Shown: positions 18,425 to 28,416, counted from the first letter of the stretch. The stretch: DNA of 64,000 nt from Gracilibacillus halotolerans (GCF_014206945.1 NZ_JACHON010000015.1:1-64000), one strand, 5' to 3'. Made by a program: numbers and translations. Notes: generated by a model from the sequence alone, not told the origin.

Positions 18425-18763
18425 ATGAAAATTAATGATGTGTATACAAAAGAAGAATTTAATGAAATGACGGAAGTTCAAAATAAATACTTTTTATTAA
18501 AGCATAGCCTTACATGTCCAATTAGCGCGAATGCAAACGAAGTATATGAAAGATTTCAATCTGAAGCTAATTATCCACTCTATCGTTTATACGTTCAGAA
18601 ATCACAAGAATTATCAAAACACATTGAAGAAGAACAAAGCGTTAAACATGAATCTCCGCAACTCCTTGTTTTTGAAAATGGAAGAGCGGTGGCTAACGTT
18701 AGTCATTATGATATTACGGAGAGGTTCTTACAGCAGCATAACCGATTCCGTGCACCTGAATAG
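18425..18763 (+). CDS. ytxJ: YtxJ, bacillithiol-system redox-active protein
   Basis: A 112-residue thioredoxin-fold protein with a single-cysteine active site TCPIS where thioredoxin has CxxC, as in the monothiol YtxJ/BrxC group that debacillithiolates proteins. AAAGGGAGAAT precedes the ATG. It forms the last gene of the ytxGHJ stress operon, separated from ytxH by a weak hairpin. Confidence 0.85.
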   Translation: MKINDVYTKEEFNEMTEVQNKYFLLKHSLTCPISANANEVYERFQSEANYPLYRLYVQKSQELSKHIEEEQSVKHESPQLLVFENGRAVANVSHYDITERFLQQHNRFRAPE

Positions 18764-18772
18764 GAATTTAAT

Positions 18773-18817
18773 AAAAACCGAGCTATTCGTTTTATGGAGA
18801 GAATAGCTCGGTTTTTG
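18773..18817. terminator. Bidirectional terminator after ytxJ
   Basis: AAAACCGAGCTATTC pairs perfectly with GAATAGCTCGGTTTT, with T runs on both strands, serving ytxJ and the convergent actin-like gene. Confidence 0.85.
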
Positions 18818-18826
18818 AATGTGGAT

Positions 18827-20956
18827 TTAATTCATTACAATTTCTATATGATCATTCGATTGTAGTTCATCAAAAAACGATGCAGGTTGTCCATTTTTCT
18901 TCAATTCGACTTTACTAGTAATATTGTTTAAGTCTAATGAGATAAAACGAAATATATCTTGGAAAATAAACGGTTCGTTTTTACGTTTTTGCATTTGTAA
19001 TTTATCTCCATCATGAATACGATCTGAGAAATTTAATTTTTCACCATTTCTAGTTATCGTTACAAGCTCTTTTGTTAGCGTTAAAGGTTGATTATTGTAA
19101 CGAATGAATAGTTCCTTCTTTAAAGGAATTTGTAGTTTTAATAATACCTCTTCGAGTTTTGGCTTTTCCTCACTTGTAGTTTCTAACTGATCCATATCTC
19201 GTAAAATATCCGTACTTTTAGCCACTCTACCATTCTTATATAAGCTCCGACCATATTCAGAAAGAACAAGTTGTTCATCATCGATCCATATTGTAAATGG
19301 CTGTTCTAGTTCGTAAGACAGACCGTTCAATTTTAAGAAATCTTGTAGTGTTAGTTGTTCTTGAAATTCAATGTTATCTCCATCTTGAAGGACATAGTTC
19401 ATTTGCTTAGTAGATTGATTTACTTTTAATAAAGGTTGTATAGGATAAGCTTTACCATTTAAATAAATGATAGCTTGTTTCAATTCTCCGATTAATTCCT
19501 CACAAGTAATAGATGGTTCTCGTCCGTCTTTTCCTTGCTCGACGATTATTGTGTCGCCACTTTTAATGATTTGATCTAAACTAGCTTCTTCTCCATTAAG
19601 CATTAGAACAGGTGGAGTTCCGAATGAACCTGGTAGCGTAACGGACTTCCCATTGTAGGTTATAAAATAGGCAGCTCCTGGGCGTCCATAATATTTCTTA
19701 ATATCGATGCCAGCTGCAATTAAGCCATCTGCAATAGTAAGATTTTTCATTTCAAATAAACGGACAGGTCTGTTATTTACATGAATACTTACATAATGAA
19801 TTGGGTTTTGACGAGCAGTCATCCCAATTCCAATCGGTGTAATAAACTCTGGCCCAAGTGGAACCATGTCTTTGTTTGCTAACTGTGGAATAGCGTCGAC
19901 ACCTCTAATTGCTACACGGTTAGCTGGTAGGTTAAGTTTCACTGCTACTCTTTTTGCAAGCTCTGGAGTTTGACTACCACCACCTACTAGCATGACAGCT
20001 TGTGGCGACTTACCATTTAGTTCCAGAATCTCATTTGCAATAGAGGATGCTAGTGAATCAATGGCTGGCAGAATTCCCTCTACTAATTCTTCATACGTGA
20101 TTTCTTGCTCGAATCCAAGTATATCTTCCACAGTAGCTTTCTTGTGGTTTGTAATATCCCTTTTTACTGTTTCTGCTTTATTAAAATCTAGAATATATTG
20201 ATCGCTTATTGCTTCTGTTATCTCGTCTCCTGCTTTAGAGACCATTCCGTATGCCGTAATCGTTCCTTCCGATGTTAAGGCAATATCACTCGTCCCAGCC
20301 CCTATGTCGACTAGTGCGACATTTAAGCGGCGCATGGAAGGTGGGATTAGTACATGAATCGTTGCAATAGGTTCTAAGGTTAATGCTTCCAGACTTAAAC
20401 CCGCTCGTTCTAGTGCAGATATGAGCGACTCTACAACTACTTTTGGTAGAAATGTAGCAATAATCTCGACTTCTGCAGTTTCGCCGCGTTGTTCGATTAA
20501 GGACCCAATTTCTTCGCCATCGAGTCGGTAATATAGAACGGAATAGCCAACACAGTAATAATCTACAGTCTTTTTGTTGAGCTCTTCTAGTGCCAATTCT
20601 TTTTGAACTTTTTGTACAGCTTCTAATTCGAGAAAAGAAATATCCTCTTCCGTTAATACTGGCTGTAAGCTTATATCTTTGGTAGCACAAATTCTTTTTG
20701 TCTTAAGAGCACGCCCAGCTGCTGCAACACACACTTTATCAAGAGAACAATTATTATTTTGCTCCAGGGTTAACTTTACACTCTGTATGATATCACTTAC
20801 AGCAACGATATTATGAATCTGCCCATCTAGCATGGAGCGCTCCGTATGTTCTTTCACACAGAAGTCCAAAACTTGATAGTCTGAACCGATTTTTTCCATC
20901 AATAGTCCTACAACGGATCGAGTCCCGATGTCTAGTGCAAATACTTTATCTGACAT
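18827..20956 (-). CDS. FtsA-like actin-fold protein with long beta-rich C-terminal extension
   Basis: A 709-residue protein. Residues 1-380 have the FtsA/PilM actin fold: phosphate-1 loop FALDIGTRSVVG (6-17), the FtsA-type SHS2 insert near 85-165, phosphate-2 loop VALVDIGAGTSDIAL (213-227) and adenosine motif VMLVGGGSQTPEL (321-333). Residues 380-709 contain at least four segments in which a short NGK or NGx turn is followed by LxxGDxI or similar (454-473, 499-531, 585-655, 685-709), suggesting tandem beta-grasp-like modules. There is no C-terminal amphipathic membrane anchor as in true FtsA. It is a lone minus-strand gene within a plus-strand core region. Its role is unknown; a link to cell shape or division is only an inference from the fold. 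Confidence 0.75.
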   Translation of the reverse strand: MSDKVFALDIGTRSVVGLLMEKIGSDYQVLDFCVKEHTERSMLDGQIHNIVAVSDIIQSVKLTLEQNNNCSLDKVCVAAAGRALKTKRICATKDISLQPVLTEEDISFLELEAVQKVQKELALEELNKKTVDYYCVGYSVLYYRLDGEEIGSLIEQRGETAEVEIIATFLPKVVVESLISALERAGLSLEALTLEPIATIHVLIPPSMRRLNVALVDIGAGTSDIALTSEGTITAYGMVSKAGDEITEAISDQYILDFNKAETVKRDITNHKKATVEDILGFEQEITYEELVEGILPAIDSLASSIANEILELNGKSPQAVMLVGGGSQTPELAKRVAVKLNLPANRVAIRGVDAIPQLANKDMVPLGPEFITPIGIGMTARQNPIHYVSIHVNNRPVRLFEMKNLTIADGLIAAGIDIKKYYGRPGAAYFITYNGKSVTLPGSFGTPPVLMLNGEEASLDQIIKSGDTIIVEQGKDGREPSITCEELIGELKQAIIYLNGKAYPIQPLLKVNQSTKQMNYVLQDGDNIEFQEQLTLQDFLKLNGLSYELEQPFTIWIDDEQLVLSEYGRSLYKNGRVAKSTDILRDMDQLETTSEEKPKLEEVLLKLQIPLKKELFIRYNNQPLTLTKELVTITRNGEKLNFSDRIHDGDKLQMQKRKNEPFIFQDIFRFISLDLNNITSKVELKKNGQPASFFDELQSNDHIEIVMN

Positions 20957-21113
20957 ACTATTTACCCCTCTGTATATTACTAATATTTTATAAAATTCAA
21001 AAAAGTTCGACTAATGGGTGACAATTGTCAAAATATTAGCTATAATAATCCTAATTAATTTTATATAGAAAGTATATCATGTTTTTTCAAAACAGGAGTA
21101 GGGGGATTTGGGA

Positions 21114-22175
21114 ATGAGTAATGAGCAATTAGATCAGTTGCGCGAACAACTTGATGAGATAAACGTAGAAATTCTCGAATTAATTAATAAACGTGGAGAA
21201 TTAGTTCAGCAAACAGGCCAAGTAAAAGAGAAGCAAGGTGCTAATCGTCAGTATGATCCTGTCCGTGAACGGGACATGTTAAATAACATATTGAAGCACA
21301 ATGACGGTCCCTTTGAAGATTCTACTGTCATTCATCTTTTTAAAGAAATTTTTAAAGCTGGATTAGAACTTCAAGAAGATGACCATAGCAAAGCATTATT
21401 AGTTTCTCGTAAGAAAAAGCCAGAAGATACTGTTATTAATATTAATGGTGACACATTTGGAGATGGTAAAAATCACTTTATCTTCGGTCCATGTGCAGTG
21501 GAAAGTTACGAGCAAGTAGCAGAAGTAGCAAAAGCTATTAAAAAAGAAGGCTTGAAATTAATCAGGGGTGGAGCGTTTAAACCAAGAACTTCCCCTTACG
21601 ATTTCCAAGGTTTAGGTTTCGAAGGTTTAGAAATTCTAAAACAAATCGCAGACGACTATGATTTAGCTGTAGTAAGTGAAATCGTGAACCCTGCACATAT
21701 TGAAAAAGCAGTTGAATACATTGATGTTATTCAAATTGGTGCACGTAATATGCAAAACTTTGAACTTCTGAAAGCAGCTGGTGAAACAAATAAACCAGTA
21801 TTACTAAAACGTGGTATGTCAGCAACTATCTCAGATTTTATCAATGCAGCGGAATACATTAACTCTAAAGGTAATGGACAAATCATACTTTGTGAGCGCG
21901 GTATCCGTACGTATGAGAAAGCAACGAGAAATACGCTTGATATTACTGCAGTACCAATCCTAAAACAAGAAACACATTTACCAGTTATGGTTGACGTAAC
22001 ACATTCAACAGGTAGAAGAGATTTACTATTGCCAGCAGCTAAAGCAGCAATTGCAATTGGAGCTGATGGTGTAATGGCTGAGGTTCACCCAGATCCAGCT
22101 GTAGCACTTTCAGATGCACAACAACAGATGGATATACCGACATTCCATAACTTCATGAAAGAATTAAGTAAATAA
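21114..22175 (+). CDS. aroA: Bifunctional chorismate mutase / 3-deoxy-7-phosphoheptulonate synthase
   Basis: The first enzyme of aromatic amino acid synthesis, fused to chorismate mutase. Residues 1-85 are an AroQ chorismate mutase domain ([19 protein letters not shown]), and the rest is the DAHP synthase barrel ([49 protein letters not shown]). In Bacillus the fused domain serves as the feedback sensor for chorismate and prephenate. The ATG at 21114 follows AGGAGTAGGGGGA. An upstream TTG in frame is less likely. It sits upstream of ccpA, as in B. subtilis. Confidence 0.93.
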   Translation: MSNEQLDQLREQLDEINVEILELINKRGELVQQTGQVKEKQGANRQYDPVRERDMLNNILKHNDGPFEDSTVIHLFKEIFKAGLELQEDDHSKALLVSRKKKPEDTVININGDTFGDGKNHFIFGPCAVESYEQVAEVAKAIKKEGLKLIRGGAFKPRTSPYDFQGLGFEGLEILKQIADDYDLAVVSEIVNPAHIEKAVEYIDVIQIGARNMQNFELLKAAGETNKPVLLKRGMSATISDFINAAEYINSKGNGQIILCERGIRTYEKATRNTLDITAVPILKQETHLPVMVDVTHSTGRRDLLLPAAKAAIAIGADGVMAEVHPDPAVALSDAQQQMDIPTFHNFMKELSK

Positions 22176-22182
22176 AAGCAAC

Positions 22183-22220
22183 AAACCTCTTGCCTAATAA
22201 TGGTGAGAGGTTTTAATTTT
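22183..22220 (+). terminator. Terminator after the DAHP synthase gene
   Basis: AAACCTCT pairs with AGAGGTTT across a 15-base loop, followed by a T-rich tail. Confidence 0.7.
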
Positions 22221-22573
22221 GTTAAAATTGGTAATAATTATATATACGGCAATTATGAAAATAATGTGAACTTTTTTCATGAATGTAGTTTATTGTTGTA
22301 AATTGTCTCAACAAACCTGCTATAATAGGTGTAATAGGCGATAGGAAATGTTTTCATCTGAATAGAATTACAATCAAGACTAAAAGGACTATATCTGACA
22401 GAATAAAAGCGTTTATTAGATATGAAGCATAAAGGGTAGTCTGATGTTATTCCTAGAGAAAGAACTATCCCCCTGCGCCTTCGGGTTAGCACAAGCAGTT
22501 TTCTTTATGAAAACCATATTTTGTCATCCAACAGATAACATACAAGGGAAAAAGTATTTTGGAGGTAAGGAAA
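22221..22573 (+). promoter_or_regulatory. Long leader region of ccpA
   Basis: A TATAAT at 22321-22326 with a weak TTGTAA 19 bases upstream could start ccpA transcription, leaving a leader of about 240 bases. The leader contains a GC-rich patch (CCCCCTGCGCCTTCGGGTTAG) unlike its surroundings but no recognised riboswitch. I see no convincing ORF in it. Confidence 0.35.
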
Positions 22574-23569
22574 ATGACAGTAACAATTTATGATGTTGCA
22601 AGAGAAGCGAATGTATCGATGGCAACAGTATCACGTGTAGTGAACGGAAATCCTAACGTAAAACCAGCAACTAGAAAAAAGGTATTAAATACAATTGAAC
22701 GACTCGGCTATCGACCAAATGCCGTAGCACGTGGATTGGCGAGTAAACGTACAACAACAGTCGGTGTAATCATTCCAGACATTTCAAGTATTTTCTTTTC
22801 TGAGCTTGCTCGTGGAATAGATGATATTGCAACAATGTACAAATACAATATTATTTTGAGTAACTCTGATCAGAATAAAGAAAAAGAATTACGCCTGATT
22901 AATAACATGTTTGAAAAACAAGTTGACGGTCTAATCTACATGGGTGCTGGGATCACAGAGGAGCATGTTCAGCAATTTAAAACGTCATCTGTACCAGTTG
23001 CATTAGCTGCAACAATCGATCCAACAGATGCCATTCCATCTGTAAATATTGATTATGAAAAAGCAGCTTATGAAGCTACTACACTTTTAATCGAAAATGG
23101 GACAAACCATCCTATTTATGTTTCTGAAGAAGGAGATTCACCTGTTAACAGCAAAAAATTGGACGGCTTTAAACAAGCAGTTGTAGATGCTAACCAGGAG
23201 TTAAATGAGGACTATATTATTCACACCAAGTTAAACTATAAGTCCGGTGAAGAAGCTGCTAAGAAAATTGTAGAAATGGGTAATTATCCAAAAGCCATTT
23301 TTGCAGCAAGTGATGAATTAGCGTTAGGAATCATTCATGGATTACAAGATCATGGAGTTGATGTGCCAAACGATGTGGAAGTTGTTGGTTTTGATAATAC
23401 GAGACTTGCGACAATGGTTCGTCCTACGCTTACAACAGTTGTTCAACCTATGTATGACATCGGTGCGGTTGCGATGCGTCTACTTACAAAATTTATGAAC
23501 AAGGAAACAGTAGATGATCAAAATGTAATTTTGCCACATCAAATTATGAGAAGAAACTCAACAAAATGA
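22574..23569 (+). CDS. ccpA: Catabolite control protein A (CcpA)
   Basis: The master regulator of carbon catabolite control, a LacI/GalR repressor-activator that binds cre sites with HPr-Ser-P. Residues 1-55 form the DNA-binding HTH and hinge ([20 protein letters not shown], then [14 protein letters not shown]), and the rest is the periplasmic-binding-protein-like core. The sequence is strongly CcpA-like through [17 protein letters not shown] and [19 protein letters not shown] precedes the ATG at 22574 at good spacing. Candidate cre sites at 26492 and 28315 lie in this same window. Confidence 0.95.
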   Translation: MTVTIYDVAREANVSMATVSRVVNGNPNVKPATRKKVLNTIERLGYRPNAVARGLASKRTTTVGVIIPDISSIFFSELARGIDDIATMYKYNIILSNSDQNKEKELRLINNMFEKQVDGLIYMGAGITEEHVQQFKTSSVPVALAATIDPTDAIPSVNIDYEKAAYEATTLLIENGTNHPIYVSEEGDSPVNSKKLDGFKQAVVDANQELNEDYIIHTKLNYKSGEEAAKKIVEMGNYPKAIFAASDELALGIIHGLQDHGVDVPNDVEVVGFDNTRLATMVRPTLTTVVQPMYDIGAVAMRLLTKFMNKETVDDQNVILPHQIMRRNSTK

Positions 23570-23584
23570 AATTAATACCGATAT

Positions 23585-23620
23585 AAAAACTAGGATGATA
23601 AAGTGTCCTAGTTTTTATTT
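23585..23620 (+). terminator. Terminator after ccpA
   Basis: AAAACTAGGA pairs with TCCTAGTTTT, followed by T-rich sequence. Confidence 0.85.
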
Positions 23621-23761
23621 TGGATATATGTATAATTACTTATGGTTGGATATTAGAATATCGACATAATTAGAGCTCTTTAATGAGAAATGTAAATTAT
23701 CAACCATAAGTCCTTAATCTTAATCATTTTAAGAAGTAACTTTCGGGGAGAGAAAATAAAG

Positions 23762-24592
23762 ATGAGTAAAAGAGATATTTTAACTCCAATTGGATTAACA
23801 GTTGGTTTCATTGTCATAATGCTAGCAATTATTTCAGCTGGAGGAGTTACTGGATTTAGTGCATTTTTAAGTGTAAGTTCAATTTTAATTGTTGTAGGGG
23901 GACTCGTTACAGCTTTACTTGTTAATTTTAATAAAAAGCAACTTAAGAATGCTAAAAATGTATTAGCAGAAGCATTTAAAAAAGACGAAAGTGACGTTAC
24001 GGAACTAATTGCATTATTTGAGAGACTTTCTGAACGATCAAGAAGAGAAGGATTACTAGCTTTAGAAAATGAATTAGAAGAAGTAGAAGATCCTTACATA
24101 AAGAAGGGAATTCTTTTAGCAATAGATGGAATTGAACCAGAAATTATAAATGACATTATGAATGCAGAAATTGATGCGATGGAAGAGAGACACACCCGTG
24201 GAAGACTAATCATCGAAAAAGCGGGAGAATACGCTCCTGCGTGGGGGATGCTCGGTACTTTAGTAGGTCTCATCTTAATGCTTCAAAACCTTGATGACCC
24301 TACTACTTTAGGTCCTAGTATGGCAGTAGCTTTATTAACAACATTTTATGGTTCGTTACTTGCAAACTTAGTCTTTTTACCAATGGCAGGGAAGTTAGAA
24401 TCAAGAACGGATGAAGAAATATTCCACAAACAAGTAATTATCGAAGGGGTACTTGGCGTTCAATCTGGACAAAACCCTCGTATTCTAAAAGAAAAATTAA
24501 CGGCCTTTTTATCTAATACAGAGCTTAATAAAAAGTCTGAAAAGGAAGAAGCGGAAGAAGGAATAGCGGAGGAGACTTTGAATGAAGCGTAA
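23762..24592 (+). CDS. motP: Flagellar motor stator protein MotP (Na+-type)
   Basis: A MotA/TolQ/ExbB family membrane protein of 276 residues with four helices; the family core near 150-205 (EKAGEYAPAWGMLGTLVGLILML) is well conserved. Together with MotS it forms a sodium-driven stator. It follows ccpA as in B. subtilis and overlaps motS by 11 bases. GGGGAGA precedes the ATG. The acidic C-terminal tail (EKEEAEEGIAEETLNEA) is cytoplasmic. Confidence 0.93.
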   Translation: MSKRDILTPIGLTVGFIVIMLAIISAGGVTGFSAFLSVSSILIVVGGLVTALLVNFNKKQLKNAKNVLAEAFKKDESDVTELIALFERLSERSRREGLLALENELEEVEDPYIKKGILLAIDGIEPEIINDIMNAEIDAMEERHTRGRLIIEKAGEYAPAWGMLGTLVGLILMLQNLDDPTTLGPSMAVALLTTFYGSLLANLVFLPMAGKLESRTDEEIFHKQVIIEGVLGVQSGQNPRILKEKLTAFLSNTELNKKSEKEEAEEGIAEETLNEA

Positions 24593-25379
24593 TAGTAGAA
24601 TCAGTAGAGCCAAAAAAGTGAAAAAGGGTGCACCAGCTTGGATGGTAACCTATTCAGATATGGTTACTCTTATCCTTGTATTCTTTGTTCTACTATTTTC
24701 TATGTCGCAGATTGATGCGGAGAAATTCCGTGCTATTTCTGAAAGCTTTAGAAGTCAGCGAATATTTGATGCTTTACCAGCTATTATTCATGAAAATACG
24801 GCAAAAGAAGCACCTAAGGAATATAGTGAAACGAACCAGGATGAAACTTTCCCGAAAGATGATGAAATAGTAATGGAAGATAATGAAGAGGATGCAAGAG
24901 ATCAGATCGAGCAAAACGACTCATTAGATGAACTGCTTCGTGAAATTCGTGCTTATTTACAAGAAAATAATTTAGAACACGTAATCTCAGCTAATAGAAC
25001 AATAGAAGGTGTCGTGCTAGTTTTACAAGAAAGAGTGTTATTTGAAACAGGTGAAGCGGAAATAATTGACACTGCAGAACCATTTCTTGATAAAGTAGGA
25101 GAACTACTTACAAGCATTCCTAATGAAGTTAGAGTAGAAGGTCATACAGACAATAGACCAATTTCTAACTATCGGTTCCCTTCTAACTGGGAATTATCTG
25201 CGGCTAGGGCTAGTAGTGTAATTCGCTATCTTCTGGATGAAGGAGATTTTGTAGAATCACGATTTATAGCGGCAGGATTTGGAGATACTAGACCGACAGC
25301 ACCGAATGACTCTGCCTCCAACTGGAGTAAAAATAGACGTGTGGAAATGGTAATCCTAGAAGAAAAAGATACAGACTAA
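24582..25379 (+). CDS. motS: Flagellar motor stator protein MotS (Na+-type, OmpA-like domain)
   Basis: MotB-type stator subunit of 265 residues. A single helix carries the ion-binding aspartate (YSDMVTLILVFFVLLFSMS, D26). A charged linker follows, then a peptidoglycan-binding OmpA domain (VEGHTDNRPISNYRFPSNWELSAARA). The LILVFFVLL sequence of the helix resembles MotS rather than MotB, pointing to Na+ coupling, which fits a halophilic or alkaliphilic host. The start lies inside motP. Confidence 0.93.
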   Translation: MKRNSRISRAKKVKKGAPAWMVTYSDMVTLILVFFVLLFSMSQIDAEKFRAISESFRSQRIFDALPAIIHENTAKEAPKEYSETNQDETFPKDDEIVMEDNEEDARDQIEQNDSLDELLREIRAYLQENNLEHVISANRTIEGVVLVLQERVLFETGEAEIIDTAEPFLDKVGELLTSIPNEVRVEGHTDNRPISNYRFPSNWELSAARASSVIRYLLDEGDFVESRFIAAGFGDTRPTAPNDSASNWSKNRRVEMVILEEKDTD

Positions 25380-25381
25380 AT

Positions 25382-25429
25382 AAATCTTAGTGAGTGCTTT
25401 TGTATCAAGCATTCGCTAGGATTTTTTTG
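25382..25429 (+). terminator. Terminator after motPS
   Basis: AAATC-AG-GAGTGCTT pairs with AAGCATTC-CT-GATTT, followed by seven T. Confidence 0.75.
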
Positions 25430-25512
25430 TGGTTTCGATAGGTAGAGGAAACAAGGAACATGCAAAGTTTTCTTTGTAAATTGTAATTATTCGTTTTATT
25501 ATATGAGAAGAA

Positions 25513-26439
25513 ATGAATGAAGGAATGGAGGGGAATGTCATTCAGCTATCAGCTAAATTGGCTCAAATTAACGAGATTAAAGATTGTCATCCAAAAGTTA
25601 CAGCGTATTACTTCAAAGAATGGAATGGTTTTGAAATGGATTTTCACACACATAGAGCAATCGAAATCATGTATGTGATCTCAGGTGAATGTCTAGTTGA
25701 AATAGATTCCGTTCCATTACTTATGAAAAAAAATCAATTTGTATTAATTGAAAGTAGAGTACCCCATCGCCTTATTGTCGAAAAAGGTAAACCATGTAGA
25801 ATGTTGAATATCGAATTTGCATTAGAAGATGCGAAGAGAGAGTTCCCAACTCTGCATCAATTAATGAATGAGAGTTTCGAATTGAAGGAATTTACAGAAG
25901 AAGGCAAGCCTTATTATTACTTGAAAGATACAAATGGTGTATTACATACCTTAAAAAACTTAGTATTTGAGCTGGACATGCGAAGAAGTGCGAATAATAA
26001 CAATTTCTTAATGGTACAGCTCCTAATTACGCAATTATTACTTTTAATAGCTAGAAATATAATAGAAGAAAAAAATAAATCAATAGATGAGAAAGATATC
26101 TATGTTAAACAAATAATTAAATACCTACATGAAAACTACGATTATGATATAAAGATGGAACAAATATCTGAAGAAATGCATCTTCATGCTAATTATTTAC
26201 ATCGTATTTTTAAAGATTCTATGAATTGTACGATTATGAGTTATTTAAATGATATACGAATAGAGAAAGCAAGATTACTCCTATCTCAAACAGATATACC
26301 GATTACAGAGATTGCTGGTTTTATCGGTATGAATAGTAGCCAATATTTTAGTAAGGTGTTTAAACAACAAACAGGCCTTACCCCTACAGGTTATAGGAAA
26401 AAGCATCATAATACTTCCCGAATAATTGAACCTTATTGA
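25513..26439 (+). CDS. AraC family transcriptional regulator with cupin sensor domain
   Basis: A 308-residue regulator. The N-terminal half has a cupin-like sugar-sensing domain (FEMDFHTHRAIEIMYVISGE, then LIESRVPHRL). The C-terminal 100 residues hold the two AraC helix-turn-helix motifs (IKMEQISEEMHLHANYLHRIF and ITEIAGFIGMNSSQYFSKVF), ending TPTGYRKKH. It is read in the same direction as the GH4 gene 100 bases downstream and probably activates that gene and the lpl-type transporter on binding a galactoside. The start is approximate: the GGAGGGG upstream faces no in-frame start. Confidence 0.88.
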   Translation: MNEGMEGNVIQLSAKLAQINEIKDCHPKVTAYYFKEWNGFEMDFHTHRAIEIMYVISGECLVEIDSVPLLMKKNQFVLIESRVPHRLIVEKGKPCRMLNIEFALEDAKREFPTLHQLMNESFELKEFTEEGKPYYYLKDTNGVLHTLKNLVFELDMRRSANNNNFLMVQLLITQLLLLIARNIIEEKNKSIDEKDIYVKQIIKYLHENYDYDIKMEQISEEMHLHANYLHRIFKDSMNCTIMSYLNDIRIEKARLLLSQTDIPITEIAGFIGMNSSQYFSKVFKQQTGLTPTGYRKKHHNTSRIIEPY

Positions 26440-26464
26440 AAAGAGATAAGTTAGAATAGTTAAC

Positions 26465-26505
26465 AAAAACTCATCCATTTGATGAGTTTTTTTAAAGCGC
26501 TTCCT
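26465..26505 (+). promoter_or_regulatory. Terminator after araC-type gene, overlapped by a cre-like site
   Basis: AAAACTCAT pairs with ATGAGTTTT and runs into seven T. Directly after, TTAAAGCGCTTCCT (26492-26505) resembles the CcpA operator TGWAANCGNTNWCA with a central GCGC core. It lies about 40 bases before the GH4 start, where CcpA would block expression in glucose. Confidence 0.55.
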
Positions 26506-26547
26506 ATTATGCGGTGCTAATATAAATGCATACAAAGGAGGATGATG

Positions 26548-28050
26548 ATGTCATTTAAAGTTACATTTATAGGAGCAGGTAGTATCGGTTTTACGAGAGG
26601 GTTGTTGCGTGATTTATTGTCAGTCCCTGAATTCAACCAAATAGAAGTATCATTTACTGATATTAATCAAGAAAATCTAGAAATGGTGACAGAGCTATGC
26701 CAGAGGGATATTGAGAGTAATGGATTATCCATTAACATTACTTCTACTGTCGATCGTAGAGAAGCATTAAAAGGAGCGCGATACATTTTTAATGTTGTAC
26801 GAATCGGAGGATTAGACGCATTTGAGAAAGATATAGAAATTCCTCTTAAATATGGGGTTGACCAGTGTGTCGGGGATACATTAAGCGCAGGTGGTATCAT
26901 GTATGGTCAGCGAGGCATCGCAGCAATGTTAGAAATTTGTAAAGATATTCGTGACGTTGCAGAGCCTGATTGCCTATTGTTGAATTATGCAAACCCGATG
27001 GCAATGCTTACGTGGGCTTGTAATAAGTACGGTGGGGTAAGAACAATCGGATTATGTCATGGGGTACAGGGTGGGCATCAGCAAATCGCGGATGTTCTTG
27101 GTAAAGATAAAGCAGAAATCGATATAATTTGTGCGGGGATTAATCATCAAACATGGTACATCAAAGTGGACTACAAAGGTGAAGACATGACAGGTCAGCT
27201 ACTCTCTGCGTTTGAAAACCATCCTGAATATAGTAAAACAGAAAAAGTACGCATTGATATGCTACGAAGATTTGGTTATTACAGTACAGAATCTAATGGA
27301 CACCTTAGTGAATATGTACCTTGGTATAGGAAACGTCCAGAAGAGATTATGGAATGGATTGATTTAGGTTCATGGATAAATGGCGAGACAGGTGGATATC
27401 TTCGAGTTTGTACAGAAGGACGTAACTGGTTTAAAACAGACTTTCCTAACTGGTTGAATGATCCTCCATTTGAATATAAACAGGAGAATAGAAGTGAGGA
27501 GCATGGATCGTATATTGTCGAAGGCTTAGAAACCGGACGCGTTTATCGAGGTCATTTTAACGTGGTTAATAATGGAGTCATCTCAAATCTACCAGATGAT
27601 GCGATTATAGAAGCACCTGGATATGTAGATCGAACAGGAATTAATATGCCTTTAGTTGGCGAACTACCACTCGGTTGTGCAGCTGTATGTAATGTTAGTA
27701 TCTCTGTTCAACGATTAGCTGTAGAAGCTGCGGTACATGGAGATGATCAGCTGCTACGTCAAGCGATGATGATGGATTCTCTAGTTGGTGCCGTTTGTAA
27801 TCCGAAGGAAATCTGGCAAATGACAGATGAATTGTTAGTCGAGTTAGAAGAATGGTTACCGCAATATAAAACAGCCATTGCGGAAGCGAAAAAGCGGTTG
27901 GCATCAGATGATTTGATACCAACAAAAAATTATCGCGGAGCAGCACGTCTAAAAACAAAAACAGTAGATGAAATGGCTAAAGACAGAGAAGAAGCAAATA
28001 AAAATGCAGGGGAAGCAGATAAAGCTAAGGAAAGACCTGCGATGAAATAA
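26548..28050 (+). CDS. melA: GH4 family alpha-galactosidase-like glycosidase (MelA type)
   Basis: An NAD- and Mn-dependent glycosidase of the GH4 redox mechanism. The Rossmann start is FIGAGSIGF, and metal ligands are the Cys in LCHGVQ (about residue 172 from the first ATG) and the His in GINHQTWY (about 202). The CHGVQ and GINH context is closest to MelA-type alpha-galactosidases rather than the CHEV of alpha-galacturonidases (LplD). Its exact sugar is not proved. Three ATG codons stand in tandem; the third is chosen because AAAGGAGG ends just before the first. The C-terminus is unusually charged. Confidence 0.82.
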   Translation: MSFKVTFIGAGSIGFTRGLLRDLLSVPEFNQIEVSFTDINQENLEMVTELCQRDIESNGLSINITSTVDRREALKGARYIFNVVRIGGLDAFEKDIEIPLKYGVDQCVGDTLSAGGIMYGQRGIAAMLEICKDIRDVAEPDCLLLNYANPMAMLTWACNKYGGVRTIGLCHGVQGGHQQIADVLGKDKAEIDIICAGINHQTWYIKVDYKGEDMTGQLLSAFENHPEYSKTEKVRIDMLRRFGYYSTESNGHLSEYVPWYRKRPEEIMEWIDLGSWINGETGGYLRVCTEGRNWFKTDFPNWLNDPPFEYKQENRSEEHGSYIVEGLETGRVYRGHFNVVNNGVISNLPDDAIIEAPGYVDRTGINMPLVGELPLGCAAVCNVSISVQRLAVEAAVHGDDQLLRQAMMMDSLVGAVCNPKEIWQMTDELLVELEEWLPQYKTAIAEAKKRLASDDLIPTKNYRGAARLKTKTVDEMAKDREEANKNAGEADKAKERPAMK

Positions 28051-28101
28051 TGGTTTGTTAGTAGTAATGCACATAATAACGTTACCTACAGATTTAATTA
28101 C

Positions 28102-28149
28102 ATTACCCACAAAGGCTGTCTACTTAAATTGGTGTCTTTGTGGTGTAAT
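28102..28149 (+). terminator. Hairpin after the GH4 gene
   Basis: ATTACCCACAAAG pairs with CTTTGTGGTGTAAT with one bulge. There is no T run directly after it, so termination is probable but not certain. The rest of this 366-base gap holds the cre site and promoter for the transporter. Confidence 0.45.
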
Positions 28150-28314
28150 TGTATACTTGGATGTGACTTTTAATCATTGATTAGAGTTCAATAAAAAACT
28201 TTAAGTACCAAAAATAAGATATGTAAAATAATAATAGTGAATTCACTTGTAAAATATAACATGACATACTGTAATCATGTTTTACTTCAAAAGTATTTAT
28301 TTAACACTTAATTA

Positions 28315-28328
28315 TGTAAGCGTTATCA
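28315..28328 (+). promoter_or_regulatory. CcpA binding site (cre) upstream of the sugar transporter
   Basis: TGTAAGCGTTATCA fits the cre consensus TGWAANCGNTNWCA at every position. It lies about 100 bases before the binding-protein gene, in the likely promoter region. Confidence 0.75.
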
Positions 28329-28416
28329 AAAGTTATTGAAAATAGTCGGAAGTATTTATTTTAGGTAAGAACAGTTGAGTACGCTTTATAAATTACTTTG
28401 AATGGAGGAGAAAATT

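Noticed and set aside
22221-22573. Riboswitch upstream of ccpA
   Set aside because: A GC-rich patch is present but no conserved riboswitch motif or terminator/antiterminator pair could be recognised.
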